Below are positions 43,627-55,677 of a stretch of DNA of 64,000 nt, piece after piece. The translations under genes and the position numbers were made by a program. Every line of letters starts with the position of its first letter. Position 1 is the first letter of the stretch. The stretch is taken from positions 5,896,001 through 5,960,000 of the forward strand of contig JAUIMM010000483.1 of assembly GCA_031769625.1 (NCBI GenBank). Reading direction: 5' to 3'. The stretch is from Taudactylus pleione. Taxonomy: Eukaryota; Chordata; Amphibia; Anura; Myobatrachidae. The notes under the pieces were generated by a model. That model searched no databases. It had not been told where the DNA came from and saw only the letters and a list, made by a program, of their open reading frames with translations.

Positions 43627-44030
43627 TCCCAAATCCCGACAGCTTAATCCCGGCGAGGGTTAAATGACAGGCGTCTAAATCTAGACGCCTGTCATTTTAC
43701 AGACGCTGGTTTAGGGTTCCCGGGGGGGCCTTAGGGTTAGGCACCCCCCTGGGAGGTTAGGGTTAGGCTAGGAGAAGGGAGGCTTAGCGTTAGGCACCCC
43801 CGGGGGAGACTTAGGTTTAGGCGGTGGGGAAGGGGGGGGATTAGGGTTAGGCACTGGGGGGGAAGGTTAGGGTTAGGCACCCCTAAGGGAGGGTTAGGAG
43901 GTAGAATTAGGTTAGACAATACTTACGCTGGACGATCGGGAGTTCCTCCTCTGCCGGGATTCCGCTGTCGGGATTCCAACCGCCGGGCATGGGTCCGGCG
44001 GTAAATCGTACCGATTCCGTTGGGAGGAAT
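43627..44030. mobile_element. TTAGGGTTAGGC-bearing dispersed element
   Basis: Contains GACAGGCGTCTAAATCTAGA then CGCCTGTC (a palindrome), a GGGTTAGGCACCCC-like array (43720-43915) and ends near CGGGATTCCAACCGCCGG. The same modules in opposite orientation form 55895-56340. The TTAGGG runs are interspersed with GCACCCCC, so this is a dispersed repeat and not a telomere. Confidence 0.65.
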
Positions 44031-44441
44031 GCTAGAAGTGCTTTGTTCCTTCTGATAGGAAGAGCAGATAAGGCATGGCTAGGTGGTACAGAAATCCCCC
44101 TACGAAAAGTTTTTTTTCTGAAGTTTTAAAATTAAATAGGCATCAAGTAGTTTAGATCGCCTATTAAAAGGTTATTGCGGTAATTTTTCTCCATGGAAGT
44201 TCGAGCAAATAGTATTTCAGAAGAAAAGTGTAAAAGTTATAATTAATAAAAGGAGTCATCAAAACTGAATGTTAGCAGGAGTGACTCCATTACACCCGTG
44301 TATGTGCATTCCGGACCGATCCAGTAACCCTGCAAAGGGTGTGGAAGGGCATTTGCACTACGTCGCTACCCAAGGCTGGAGGAGAGTGAACTCCATGTTA
44401 CTCCGCATCCAAATTTCCCACTTGTCCAAAGGACCTTTTAT

Positions 44442-44727
44442 GGGCCTGATCTAGAGTTGATGATGTAATTGCGTACGCACGGTGCTGCACTTAGAAATGA
44501 TGGGCCTCAGAATAAAGAGGTTGGTGATAGAGGGCGAGCACATGACACGTTGTGAATTTTGGGCCTCATCGGTAAATACAGGGCGGTGCACAGCTGAAAG
44601 GGGCTTCAATACACCATGTTGGGGCATGGCTGCGCCTCTTTGACAGGCTCAAACGGCCTTACTGCACTTTCATATTTAAGTTGTGCACTGTAAATGCTCT
44701 TACAAGCGACTCTGAATCAGGGGCACT
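44442..44727. mobile_element. GGGCCTGATCTAGAG MITE
   Basis: Left end GGGCCTGATCTAGAGTTGAT after TAT, right end TACAAGCGACTCTGAATCAG then GGGC. Diverged from the main family; target duplication not confirmed. Confidence 0.55.
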
Positions 44728-44743
44728 TAATACTACTCTTTAA

Positions 44744-45296
44744 GGGCCCAATTCAGCAAGGAACGAACGGATGCAGACGAACGCACCCGGCCGCTGCGAG
44801 AATATGCTAATTATTGTATACGCATGGCAATCGCAGCACAAAGATGCAGACGCCCAGCACTACATAATGCTGCCCCCTTTACCCTCCGCTATTGTCTGTA
44901 CTGATGCGCAAGGCTGAGAAAACATCGGGAACATCGAGTAACATCGGATGTGCACGCAGACTAAAGGAAGACCTGACCCTGCCGCAGGAGTTGAGAGACT
45001 TCCTGCACGCAGAGGAACACCAGGCTGCGTCCAACAGCTCAGTGGCTAATTTATGCACGCCCCTGTAACGGGGTGCGAACGCACTGGCACGCCTGCGTCC
45101 GGCTGACCACTACCCGTATCCACCCACAAACAGCACTTCCTGTCAATCACGTTTCCCTGGGTCTGAGTATTCTCTGCGCTCGCTTTTGCGGATGCAGTGA
45201 GCAGTTTGCGCACTGCGACCCAGAAGCGTGCGCAGACCGCGAACATTGGCCGATTGCATGTGTCTGCATCAGCGCGTTCCTTGCTGAATTAGGCTC
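44744..45296. mobile_element. GGGCCCAATTCAGCAAGGAAC MITE
   Basis: Inverted ends GGGCCCAATTCAGCAAGGAA and TTCCTTGCTGAATTAGGCTC, flanked by TAA on both sides (44741-44743, 45297-45299). 553 bp, CpG-rich, with ACGCAG-type inverted motifs. Its right half shares sequence with the MITE part at 57430-57809. Confidence 0.85.
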
Positions 45297-45299
45297 TAA

Positions 45300-45632
45300 G
45301 TCAGACATGGAAATGCAGGGAATACGCTTCTTTTTGCACTGTAAAAACAGGTGGTGGGGTGTGGTCGACTTCGCAAGCGGCGATTTGGTGAAATATGCGC
45401 TTTTTGCTGTGATTTTGAACAATTTACAAACCGTCGGATTTGCAGCAAAACCACCACGATTTTTTTTTTTTTTTCACAATAAATAAAATACAAACCACCG
45501 GGTACATCAACCTGCAGTTACACAAACCACAGAAAAAACGCCACCAATAAACTGCAGGTGGTTTGGCTTAAAGTGCGTGCAATTTATTGCTTTGAAATCA
45601 CCGGACACAGCTGTCCGTCGCTGGGTATTTGA
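45300..45632. other. Unique sequence
   Basis: Poly-T at 45459-45474. A CTGCAGTT..AACTGCAG-like inverted pair surrounds 45510-45560. No gene. Confidence 0.35.
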
Positions 45633-45742
45633 GTTTTAACTAGAGATGAGCGGGTTCGGTTTCCTGGAAACCTAACCCACCCAAACTTTGCATATCCGAG
45701 GGGATCCGAATCGCTGCAGTGTGAAAAACGTGTGAAGATAAA

Positions 45743-46291
45743 GGCCCTCATTCAGAGCCGTACGCTCTGAGCAGAGCGCACGCTCTGAATGAGGGCCGCC
45801 CTCCATGAAAATGGAGCGTCCTCCTGGACGCTCGTATAGCTGTGGGTCACCACCCACAGGCTATACGAGCGTGCAGTTTGATGGCCGCGATGGTCGTGAC
45901 CATCGCGACCATCGAAACTGCGAGCCGGAGCCTGCGGTTGAGATTTTCAACCGCAAGCTCTGGAGTGATTTTGGCTCTATCAGAGCCAAAATCACTCCCA
46001 CTGACATCACTAGTGATGTCAGTGGGCCGGCTTCTGACGGGAGGCGTTCCCGTGGAAACGCCCCCGTCAGGGAGGCACGCCCCCGGCACGCCTACCAAAG
46101 GGGGCGTGCTGTCAATCAACATCGACAGCACGCCCCCTTTGATCAGACACAACGAGCGAAGGACTTTCATTCGCTCGTCGCGTCTGGCGCATGCGCACGA
46201 CGGAGCTCCCTCCGTCGTGCGCATGCTCAGTGCACACCATCGACCCACTTGCGAGCGGACAGCCGCTTGCGAGTGGGTCTGAATCAGGCCC
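45743..46291. mobile_element. Hairpin-chain MITE, 549 bp, inside hAT
   Basis: Ends GGCCCTCATTCAGAGC and GTCTGAATCAGGCCC, flanked by AAA on both sides (45740-45742, 46292-46294). The hairpins run in the same order as 57831-58369: CGCTCGTATAGCTGTGGGT/ACCCACAGGCTATACGAGCG, GATGGTC/GACCATC, TTGCGG..., GATTTTGGCTCTA/AGAGCCAAAATC, CACTGACATCACT/AGTGATGTCAGTG, GGGGGCGTGCTGTC/GACAGCACGCCCCC, GAGCGAA/TTCGCTC, GCGCATGCGCACGACGGAG/inverse, and a final CACTTGCGAGCGG/CCGCTTGCGAGTG stem. The two 146-168-codon frames (45805-46311) are artefacts. Confidence 0.85.
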
Positions 46292-46928
46292 AAAGTGCCC
46301 GTTCTGAATAGGATAGAAAAAGAGTGAGGAGGTATGAAATAAAAAGAGAATAATGCGGCAAAATATTACAGATAAATATACTCTATACACAGTAAAAATC
46401 AAACAACAGGTATTAAAATACACAAAATTTTAGCATCCAAGCAAATAGCTCTATATTTACCCACTTTTCATTCGTTCTATGGTGAGGTGTAAGATATAGA
46501 GCCAGGGCAGATAGATCTGTCTTGATAGAATTCTGCTGCACCTCATTATACTCTTAGGCATTGAATGAGGCGTGAGAAATTCTCAAAGAACAGGTTGCCT
46601 TGGAAACAACAGAGTTACCAGTACATACATCAGATTTTACTTCTGCTGTTACGTGTTATACTCTAGGTATTGAACACATAATGAGAGCATTACTCTGCTG
46701 GAAATGATTGGTAAAGGAAGGTACAGTCTTGAATACCTACCAATTTTCAATTAATATTTAAAATTTTGCTCCCACTTAATTAGGAATATCTGTATTCATA
46801 CTGCAGACATCAATATCATTGTCAACATGTATATTCCAAAACAGTCTAACCATAATTTAACAACGGTCCCAAAATTTTAGAACCATTGTCTCATTCCATA
46901 TCAGTACACCCTTGATCACTGGAGTATT

Positions 46929-47722
46929 GGGGCCTATTCATCATAAATTAAAAAAAATAAAAAAATCGATGGAGGTAATTAGGTTTAGGACTCGCATTGA
47001 GTTCTACCTAATTACCGTAGGAATTCATCATTCCTCCTCTCCATCAGTATCTATTCCAAAAAGCTGTCATTTTTACGATGCCAGCTTATCAGGAAATAGA
47101 TACGTTTCCCCACCTGCTCTAATTTACCGCAGCTGTAATCTGTACTGCGCATGCACCGTTACGTTCACAAAATCTGCGCATGCACAGCACGGCCTACAGC
47201 TGCGGTAATTGTGTCCCCCCCAATCCCCCCTCCTCCTCTCACCTCCCTGTCCCCCACCTACCTGGACGCTGCAGCCGCAGACCCCGACCTACCTTCTGAA
47301 GGGGAGAAAATAGTAAAGTTTTTTTTAAAAAAAACTTTACGGTGTTCTGCCAGGAGAACACAGTCGGAGCAGCAGCCGGAGCCAGAGGAGGGACGAGGGA
47401 GTGACGGAGGAAGCAGAGGAGGACCTGCTCACGCTGAAAGCAGGTAAGCGTAACCCGCTATACACCACCTGAGAGTGGCGTATAGTAACACCATCAAACT
47501 CTGAAAATACATCATTTTCGGAATTTGATGAATAGCCTAATTTCTACATCCCCATACTAATGTACTAATGTATGGGGAGTGTGGAAATTAACGCAGACGG
47601 ACTTAACCAGGAGATATCAGTGATATCTCATGTGCTAATGAATACTAAAAAAAAAAAAAAAAAAACGATGATTAATGAAAATATCCTTAAAACCATTATT
47701 TTTGTGTTGATGAATAGGCCCC
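46929..47722. mobile_element. GGGGCCTATTCATCA MITE, 794 bp
   Basis: Inverted ends GGGGCCTATTCATCA/TGATGAATAGGCCCC with flanks ATT and ATA, close to a 3-bp duplication. Hairpins inside include GGTAATTAGG/CCTAATTACC, a TATCTATT-containing stem, TTACCGCAGCTGTA/TACAGCTGCGGTAA, and AAAGTTTTTTT/AAAAAAACTTT. It lies within the hAT copy 45641-49780. Confidence 0.75.
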
Positions 47723-49788
47723 ATAGTCTCTTAAACTCAGATTAATCTGATTCACGCATCCACCATTTAATCAGTGATTAGCTGGTGCATCTCAAAACAA
47801 TTGTATAATCATCTCATTTACTTGCAAATCTAGATGAGAGGATATAATTGTGCTTAGGCAAAAAAAATGTAAGTACTAGTGCCTTATCATCAGGATAAAA
47901 ACCAAGACAGACAATGTAATAAATAACATACACATATCTCAATACATGTTTATCTCATATCACTTTAAATTGCCTCAATCACCTTTATAGCATTTAAAAA
48001 CTTTTTGTATTAGGGAGAGTGCATGCATATCATTACAAAAACAATTATGCATTCATGGGAAATGGAAAAGCATATGATATATTCAAAATCATTTGTATCA
48101 ATGCAAAATTGGCAGATTAAATGAAATAAGTGTCAGTGCTTGTCCCTGTCCATCAGAAATACAACTTTAATATGAAGGTTAATATTGCTCCCCATCAAAA
48201 GGTTTTGTAGGCAACCTAAATGAGATACAAAGTGGTCATTATTGCATCACATCTATAATATAAAGCAATTTCCCAGTAGCGCTTCACACACACATCTAAA
48301 CGCTTGATTAGATAGAGAAAATTCACCTATTGTAATAGGAGAAGTAACATCTTGGTGAGATGTTAGCAAACAGGATGAACATACACAAACTTGGTGTAGG
48401 GGTGTCCCGCACTGTGCAGTCACGGGGCACCCATTCAGCCAACGCGGAGGCTTGTTCACGGAGAATCTCCCTCCTCCCCTCCCAGCCTTCCCATACATAA
48501 TTCCAGAAGCACAAATGATGAGAGGTTTTAGTACCAGTACCAATCCTTCTGCCCCCTTCCGGTTCAGAGCTTCCGTTTTGTGTGCGGTCACATTAATAGT
48601 TCTTCCACCGGTTCAAAAATCGAAATGGACAGGTGAGACACCGGCATTACTCCCGCCGGTGGGAGGGCCCAAGGACAATTCCATCGTGCACCTCTTTTCT
48701 TTGCATTATGCGCTGTTAGGGACATTGCAGACTGTCTTTTTGTGTAGTTGACACACATTATTGTTATAGTTTATTAAACTGCCATCCTGTCTGCCGCTGA
48801 AATGCCATTCTCTTTCCTAGATGTGCCATGCTGGTAATTGAACTGCCATAGCCGCTGAAATCTTCTAAATGCGATTGACATTTTTATGGCCACAGACAGC
48901 ATCTCCTGCATGCCCCTTTCATGTTTAAAAAAAATGCAAACCACCAAAGAGCTCAACTGGGGCAAGGATTGATGTGAAGAAGTATACATATTTTTTGTAA
49001 ATGCCTCCCCTCCTACCTCATAAATTTGCTTTGGAATCCAAAACTTAAAATAAATTTACTATGAATCAATTTCCTTTTCCTGCCTTCCACTACATACATA
49101 CTCTACCTCCCTCGGGCCACTGATCTGGTTCTTACTGCCACTCTTGTTTCCTAAATATGCCATGTTGAAAGTTGAACTGCCACAGCTGCTGAAATCTTCT
49201 ACATGTGATTGATGAATGCCAAAAATGGCGCTTTAATTTTTAAAAAATATTCTGAACCACCAAGAGGATTTTGTGTGCAAAACATGGGACATGGTGTTCA
49301 CCCATGCTCTCCCCTCCTCTCACATAAATTTGATTCGGAATAAAAAATGAAAATAAAATATACTACGAATCAACCCTTCCGTTTCCTGCCTTCAACTACA
49401 TACATACTCCATCTCCCTCAGGCCTCTTGATTAATGTATACATGTTTCCTGATGTGCCATGCTGGAAGTTGTTTGCCGCCTACTGCAGTCGCTTAGCTTA
49501 GTCAGCTTGATGCAACCTTTTGGCCTAAACTGGATGAAAACAATATTGTGAGCTGGTCAAAATTGCAAATGAGTGGAAATTAATGTTATTGAGGTTAATA
49601 CTGTAGGAATAAAAAAAGCCCAAATCATGTGATTTTAGCAGTTTTTATCATCAATTTTTAAAAATAAATACAGATCAGATACCAAAAAACAGTGAGGGTG
49701 GTTTTGAAAAACTAAAACAAAAACACGAAAAAGTTAATCCAGATCCAAACCCAAAACACAGGGGTTGGCGCACATCTCTAGTTTAACC

Positions 49789-50940
49789 CTACAAACAACA
49801 TGATAATAAAGCCAGGGGATTGGAGGGCAAAACCACAGGCGATTTCAAACCCGCCAGTAAAAAAAAAACAGCATTTGTTAAAATCCCTTAAAGTTTTATG
49901 GCTGAAATATGAACTAAAGCGATATGTTTTATAACCTAGCCTAACAATGAATTGGGATCGTGTAATATCAGGGGGGGGGGGGGGTCAGTCTGCCTCATAC
50001 CTCAGAGGGATTTAGAGGTTTGCAGGAAATTTATAATTATATATATATATTTTATTATTATTGTTATTTTTTCTTCTACAGGAACGCTCTGACACTCTGT
50101 GAGCATAACTCCATTAGTTAAAGATAACAGATCTGTAACACTTAATGTTTACATTGTTTTATAGGTTCGTAAAGCTGAAATGGTGTCATGTACCAAAATA
50201 ATAATATCCCTCCAACAAAGAAGTGTTTTTTTCAGAATAAATGTTGAGCAGATGTCTCTCAGCCCAACATAAAACTGTACGTTTGCTTTGTGAATCCTAT
50301 AAACCAAACAATGTCCTCTCCGGTGCTGCCCAAATGGAGTTTGATATAACACTGGCCATAGATTTGATGTATCACAAAAAGCCGGCGCCCATGAATTCTG
50401 GATAAGAGAACCAGTTTTTCAAATCTATATTGTCAAAGCTATTTCCTGTCCAATAACATTGCCCATAAAACGATACAAGTGTAATGGCTCTTTTACTTGC
50501 CGTTAAGAAAAAGTGCATAAAACATCAACACATTATCCGCTGCTAAAGTGACATTTTAGTTGATATACATTTATTTCGCTTGTCCTTCCTAGCCCTCTAC
50601 AATATATCATTATATCAAGTCTAAGAATGTTTGGTATTTACCTTGTTTTTTTTTATTCTTACATCCTGTTTTGTTAAAACTCATTTTTATAAAAGTTTAC
50701 AAAAAAAAACAAAAATGAATTTTCAGGTTTTATTTCCAAGATTCAGTTTTTGGGGGAGATGTGCCAAGACTTGGAGAGAGAAAAAGTGGAGAAGTTGCCT
50801 AAACCAACCATTCATCTTCTTTCATTTATCTAGCACAGTCTATGAAATGACAGATTGGTTGCTATGGGTAACTACTTTACTTCATCTCTCTTCAAGGCTT
50901 GATACAACTCCCCCTTTAGGTTTTTGGGATCATACATACA
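49789..50940. other. Unique AT-rich sequence
   Basis: Poly-G at 49972-49984 and AT runs. No gene recognised. Confidence 0.35.
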
Positions 50941-50944
50941 TGTG

Positions 50945-51113
50945 TGTACGGGCGATCGGCAGGTCACCAGCACACACCAGCAGATGCACCAATATATCTG
51001 CAGATAAATTAGCCATCTGCTGTGCTGCACAGGCGATGCAACATATCTGTCTCGCTGGCGATATATCGGCCGTTCGATTGCACGGCCAATATATTGCCCA
51101 GTGTGTACCCAGC
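50945..51113. mobile_element. GCTGGGTACACACT MITE, short copy
   Basis: Right end CAATATATTGCCCAGTGTGT then ACCCAGC. The left part GTGTACGGGCGATCGGC is a diverged inverse. GATATATC-type inner palindromes are shared with 19325-19697. Confidence 0.6.
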
Positions 51114-51316
51114 TTTACCCTTGAGCCAGATCTGGCCTGTAGATGGATATTCTGCACAAGTCCATGTCATGCTTCTGAATCCAGTGAGACAAAGCATAGA
51201 ACCAAAGGGGTGTCACATAGTGCACCTAGCTTTGGCAAGCCTTATTTGTCTGACATTCGTATGTATTTTAGTAAGAGGCCACGCCCACTTGTCACATGAT
51301 TTATTTTAAACGTGTA

Positions 51317-51531
51317 GAGACGTGCGCCGACCCCTGTGTTTTGGTTTTGGATCTGGATTCATTTTTGTGTTTTGGATCGTATTAAAAAAAAACAAAACTA
51401 AAATTATGTAATTTTGACCAGTTTACATGCAATCCAAAACCCGAGTTCGGTTTTAAAATCCAAGTTCCGAATCGCAGGAAGATCCGAACCGGGACTCTGT
51501 TCGACTTGGTACCCCAAAGTGATTTCGAACA
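51317..51531 (+). mobile_element. hAT left-end fragment
   Basis: Starts TAGAGACGTGCGCCGACC and continues GTGTTTTGGTTTTGGATCTG, as the hAT termini at 52101 and the inverse of 63295 do. It stops at the GGGCC MITE. The opposite end was not found. Confidence 0.55.
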
Positions 51532-51588
51532 GGGCCTGATTCAGGTTGGATCGCAATGCTGCATTCGCACGCAGACGGCTGATGTTTG

Positions 51589-52100
51589 CAATATAGCTTA
51601 TCTAGACTTTAGTAAGGCTTTTAACACTGTTCCACATCGCAGACTGTTAAATAAACTGGAAAGCATGGGATTGGATACAAAGATAGTTGAATGGATAAGA
51701 TCATGGCTGCAAGATAGAAAACAGAGAGTTGTAGTAAATAGAGTGCAGTCTCAAGAGGGAAATGTTACCAGTGGAGAACCTCAGGGATCTGTACTTGGAC
51801 CAGTATGTTGATTTGTGACATTGCAAATGGTATTGAAGGAAAACTTTGCTATTTTGCAGATGACACAAAGGTATGCAACAGGGCAGACACACCAGGAGGG
51901 GTAAAACTAATGATTGATGACCTAGGTAGACTAGAGGAATGGTCAAGAACGTGGCAACTATAGTTTAATGCCAAAAAATGCAAGATCATGCACTTGGGTC
52001 TCAAAAATCCAAAGGCTAAATATAGTATTAATGGCACTATACTGGAAACTACTGAAGAGGAAAGGGATCTAGGAGTCACTATTTCAGGTGACTTAAAAGG
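51589..52100 (+). pseudogene. CR1 reverse transcriptase, segment 1
   Basis: The palm of a CR1-type reverse transcriptase. Motif A: AYLDFSKAFNTVPHRRLL. Then EWIRSWLQDRKQRV and motif B SGEPQGSVLGPV. A short deletion removes the linker before motif C, which reads CYFADDTKV (FADD at 51853-51864). A stop interrupts WQL*FNAKKCK; LGVTISGDLKG ends the segment at the hAT insertion. In the family the enzyme makes cDNA at the nicked target. The 5' part of the element is missing. Confidence 0.85.
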
Positions 52101-52628
52101 TAGAGATGTGCGCCGACCCTCGTGTTTTGGTTTTGGATCTGGATTGGTTTTACCAAAACCTCACGTCCATGTTTTGTTTTCGTGTTTTGATTTTGGATGT
52201 AGATTTTTTTTCTAAAAAAATCATAAAAGCAGCTAAAATCACATAAAATGGGCATTTTTTTATTCCTACAGTATTAATAACCTCAATAACGCTTATTTCC
52301 ACTCATTTCCAGTCAATTTTGACCACCTCACAGCTCACAAGGGGACCAGGAAGCGTGCTTTCCAAAAATAAACAATTGACTTAAATAATGCTTTGCAAAT
52401 CTTCTATAATAGGGCATTTCCCAACCTGTACATGGACATAAAACAAAAACAAAACAGTTAGTTAGTGGCCTTCAAACTGCCGTTGTTCCCACTGTCCACT
52501 TAACCATATGAGATATATTGTGAACAAGCGGAACAGAGCAGCAAACGCAACATTTCAGACTTAGCCTAACACCACGCACACACAGAATAATATAAAAGAC
52601 ACTTTTATTTTTATTTTTTTTTTGAGTC

Positions 52629-52833
52629 CAGAACTTGGGCCCAGAGATGGACACAGCACAAGCCCAGGACACAGCAGACAGCCCAGATGGATCAGCAGAC
52701 AGCACAGTGGCAGCACCGTGACCAGAGACCAGAATGGATCAACAGTCACCAGCCCAGGACACAGCAGACAGCCCAGATGGATCAGCAGATAGCACAGTGA
52801 AAGTGACAGCACCGTGACCAGAGACCAGAATCG
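52629..52833. repeat. CCAGAGACCAGAATGGATCA minisatellite, 3' block
   Basis: About two units of about 90 bp (AGCCCAGGACACAGCAGACA, GCCCAGATGGATCAGCAGA, CACCGTGACCAGAGACCAGA). The same units in the same orientation lie at 55353-55580, at the other end of the hAT. Preceded in both places by AGAACTTGGGCC, so this block is a copy of the 5' leader placed where the hATC coding region should be. Confidence 0.8.
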
Positions 52834-52849
52834 CTCTGTTTCAGCTCCT

Positions 52850-54761
52850 CCTTCAGTTTCTCCAGCTGTTTTTGCAAAAGTCTGATGAGGGGAATAACCT
52901 GACTCAAGCTGGCAGTGTCTGAACTAACTTCACGTGTGGCAAGTTCAAAGGGTTTGAGAACCTTGCACAACACGGAAATTATTCTCCACTGCACTTGAGT
53001 AAGGTGCATTCCCCCTCCACGGCCTATGTCATAGTCCATTGTATAGGCCTGGATGGCCTTTTGCTGTTCCTCCATCCGCTGAAGCATATAGAGGGCAGAA
53101 TTCCACCAAGTTACTAACTCTTGCTTCAGCTGATGGAAGGGCAAATTTAACAGTACCTGCTGGTCATGCAATCTTCGACAAGCGGTCGCCGATTGTCTAA
53201 AATGTCCAGATATTTTGCGGGCCAACGAGAGCATCTCCTGCACGACCGTGTCACTTTTTAAAAAACATTGCACCACCAAATTGTGTGAGCAAAACATGGG
53301 ACGTGTTGGAATTCGCCCACATGTAATGCTCTAACAATATTGGTTGGATTGTCCGAAATCACAAATCCCAAGGAGAGTCCGAGTGGGGTAAGCCATTTAG
53401 CAATGATTTCCCTAAGTTTTTCTAAGAGGTTCTCAGTGGTATGCCTCTTAGTGAAACCAGTTATACAAATAGTAGCCTGCCTCTGTATCGGACATCTTTT
53501 GGGAGATGTTGCTGCTGCTGTTGCTGTTGTAGGCAATACACCTACCCAGTGGGCTGTCAGTCATGTAATCCTTAGTTTGCCCTGTCCCACTTGTCCACAT
53601 ATCAGTGGTCAAGTGGAAAGTGGATACAACGGTATTTCTGAAGACATTAATAAGGTTTTTTTTTTTTTAATGTCCTTATACAGACTTGGAATTGCTGTTC
53701 TAGCGAAGTGGAATCTAGAAGGGATCTGGTAGCGAGGACACAGGACCTTAATTAACTGTTGAAAACCCACTGCAGTAATGGTGGATACTGGACGCACATC
53801 TAATACCAGCATAGCTGTTATGGTGTCAGTAATCTGCTGTGCAAATGGGCGATTGCTGCCATACTTGTTTGCCCTTGCAAACGATTGTATGACAGTTAAT
53901 TGTTTTTTGGAGGATACGCTACAAGTAGGTCTTCTTCCTGGTCCCCTTCTGGGATGAAGATCCACTGACAGCAGCAGCAACATGCGTAGTCATCAAGGAT
54001 TCTTCTGAGGAAACATGGATAGGAGAGGAGTCAGTCAATCATGCTTCGAACACCAACATTGGATGCAGAAGGACTACTTCCGATGACGAATGAGGATGTT
54101 GATGATGCAGGTGTTTGTGTTGGAGATCGAAGGCGCTAGGATCTCACAGAGAGGGAGCAGGTAGGTGACACTGGACTTGTTACGTTTTGAGTTTTGGAAC
54201 TTGGCGACGTACACTTTGATATTTGATGAATGCGCTTCAAGTGACGTAACAAGGAGGAGGTTCCTAGGTGGTTTAGGTCCCTCCCTCTACTCACTCTTGC
54301 ATGACAATGGGCACATATGGCTTGACAACTGTTGTCCGGATCGGGATGGAAATAATTCCACACGTGAGAATAGATTTTTTTGTCTTTTGTCCCGGCATGA
54401 CAACAATGGGCTTTGGCTTTTTCAAACCATGGGCAACAGCTGTTGCCTTACTTACACATAGGACATACTCGGCATCAACATCCTCATCACCAATGTCTTC
54501 ATCATAAACATCCTCATCATCCTTAGCGCCTTCAACTACCAAAATATCCTCCTCCTCCATATGCAATTCCACAGAAGCATCCCCACTGACTACGTGTGCA
54601 AGATGTTGACTGTCCTTCCCCACATTTACAGAGGGCACACAAATGTTGGAACTTGGAGGATCCTCCAGTACACTAGTATTTAGGTCGGGCTCACACATGG
54701 CAACCGCGGACACACTTGCACTCTCCTTGGGGATTTGTGATTTCGCTTTCTCTGGGCACAC
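52850..54761 (-). pseudogene. hAT transposase (ZBED-like), frameshifted
   Basis: Pieces in different minus-strand frames cover a BED-type hAT transposase. An acidic N-terminal part (54291-54761) runs into a frameshift at the finger. The BED finger (54136-54363) reads NYFHPDPDNS, CAHC and HLKRIH (C17, C20, H41, H46 of that frame). Then come IQSFARANKYG, ITAMLVLDVRPVSTI and CPRYQIPSRFHF (53609-53983). The catalytic RNase-H-like region has SDNPTNIVRAL and HVPCFAHT (53258-53536). The helical insertion has ELVTWWNSALYMLQRM, VLKPFELATREVSSD and LSQVIPLI (52782-53297). Several frameshifts and the loss of the C-terminal dimerisation domain make it inactive. Confidence 0.8.
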
Positions 54762-54851
54762 AGTTGGTGTTTACAAAGCTGTCTTAACAACTTTCAAATT
54801 TTTAATTGGACCACCACCACTACTACTACAAGCAGAAAGGCTATCAGCAGT

Positions 54852-55124
54852 CTACATAAAGAAAGGCCAAGGCCTTATCCTTTCCTTGCCACTTCGTGTA
54901 GTGAATGGCATATTGACAATTTTTTGTTTAGCTAAAGGAAAATATCCGTAAAAATTTTTTTCCTTAACTTCAGTAAAACTTGCTTTACCATATCGATGGA
55001 GTGACTTAAGCCCTGGGGCATGGGCCTTCATAGAGGACGAGGAAGTTGACGGCCTTGCACTGCTGGCGGCAGCTACAACATGTGGTTCTTGGCCTTGCTC
55101 TCCTGTCATGTGACAACCCTCCAT
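54852..55124 (-). pseudogene. hAT transposase, possible N-terminal segment
   Basis: An open frame of 90 codons upstream of the BED finger, Ser/Ala-rich then KSLHRYGKASFTEVKEKNFYG. Its position suggests the N-terminal exon or leader of the same hAT gene, but I cannot match it to a domain. Confidence 0.4.
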
Positions 55125-55352
55125 ATTTTCTGCAGTCTTGAAGCAGTGTCACAATGCGCGGTTATAAAATTCACACATATGCAGTTGTGCGCGCACACAA
55201 AAATATGAGAAAAAAAGACAAATCATGAGTTTTATTTTTTATCAGCTCCACAAGAACTTGGGCCTAGAGCACCGATTGATCAAGACTGGAGTCGGGCAGC
55301 ACAAGGTTGCAACTTGCATTGCTGGGTGGATCTTGTGCGCTACTGCGGTTAA

Positions 55353-55580
55353 GCCTAACACCAAAATGGATCAGCAGTCACCAGCCCAAGACACAGCAGA
55401 CAGCCCAGATGGATCAGCAGACTGCACAGTGACAGCACCGTGACCAGAGACCAGAATGGATCAGCAGTCACCAGCCCAGGACACAGCAGACAGCCCAGAT
55501 GGATCAGCAGACAGCACAGTGACAGCACCGTGACCAGAGACCAGAATGGATCAGCAGTCACCAGTCCAAGACACAGCAGA
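55353..55580. repeat. CCAGAGACCAGAATGGATCA minisatellite, 5' block
   Basis: About two and a half units of 88 bp in the transposase leader region. See 52629-52833 for the duplicate block. Confidence 0.85.
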
Positions 55581-55669
55581 TAGAACCAGCACCTCTCCCA
55601 GCCCTACACTACCCACCCTCCCTGTGCAGTCTCCACAGCAAGAGTGAAATGGCGTCCGTCCCGTGGTCC

Positions 55670-55677
55670 CTTATATA
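55670..55677 (-). promoter_or_regulatory. Putative TATA box of the hAT transposon
   Basis: On the minus strand TATATAAGG is followed about 15 bp on by GACGCCATTTCACTC and CTGTGG. The hAT at 60569 has TATATAAGG (60729) followed at similar spacing by GGCGCCATTTTCTCACTC and CTGTGG. Conservation between two copies supports a core promoter. Confidence 0.5.

Larger units (their letters stand above)
45641..49780 (+). mobile_element. hAT (BED-finger type) copy, decayed, with two MITEs
   Basis: Inverted ends TAGAGATGAGCGGGTTC (left) and GGCGCACATCTCTA (right), with flanks GTTTTAAC and GTTTAACC, a near 8-bp duplication. The 3' part (48640-49780) aligns with the 3' part of 60569-63295, sharing GGAGGGCCCAAGGACAATTC, ATGCAACCTTTTGG and GAGTGGAAATTAATGTTATT. 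A unit of about 310-330 bp is duplicated at 48830-49470; part of it (CATCTCCTGCAT...AACATGGGAC) matches transposase coding sequence at 53230-53300. No open transposase frame remains. Confidence 0.6.

Noticed and set aside
43720..43915. TTAGGG runs considered as an interstitial telomere or chromosome end
   Set aside because: The runs are broken by GCACCCCC spacers and are part of a dispersed element with a second copy at 55895-56340.
45805..46311. Overlapping frames of 146-168 codons on both strands
   Set aside because: They lie wholly in a hairpin-chain MITE; mirrored stems and CpG richness keep both strands open by chance.
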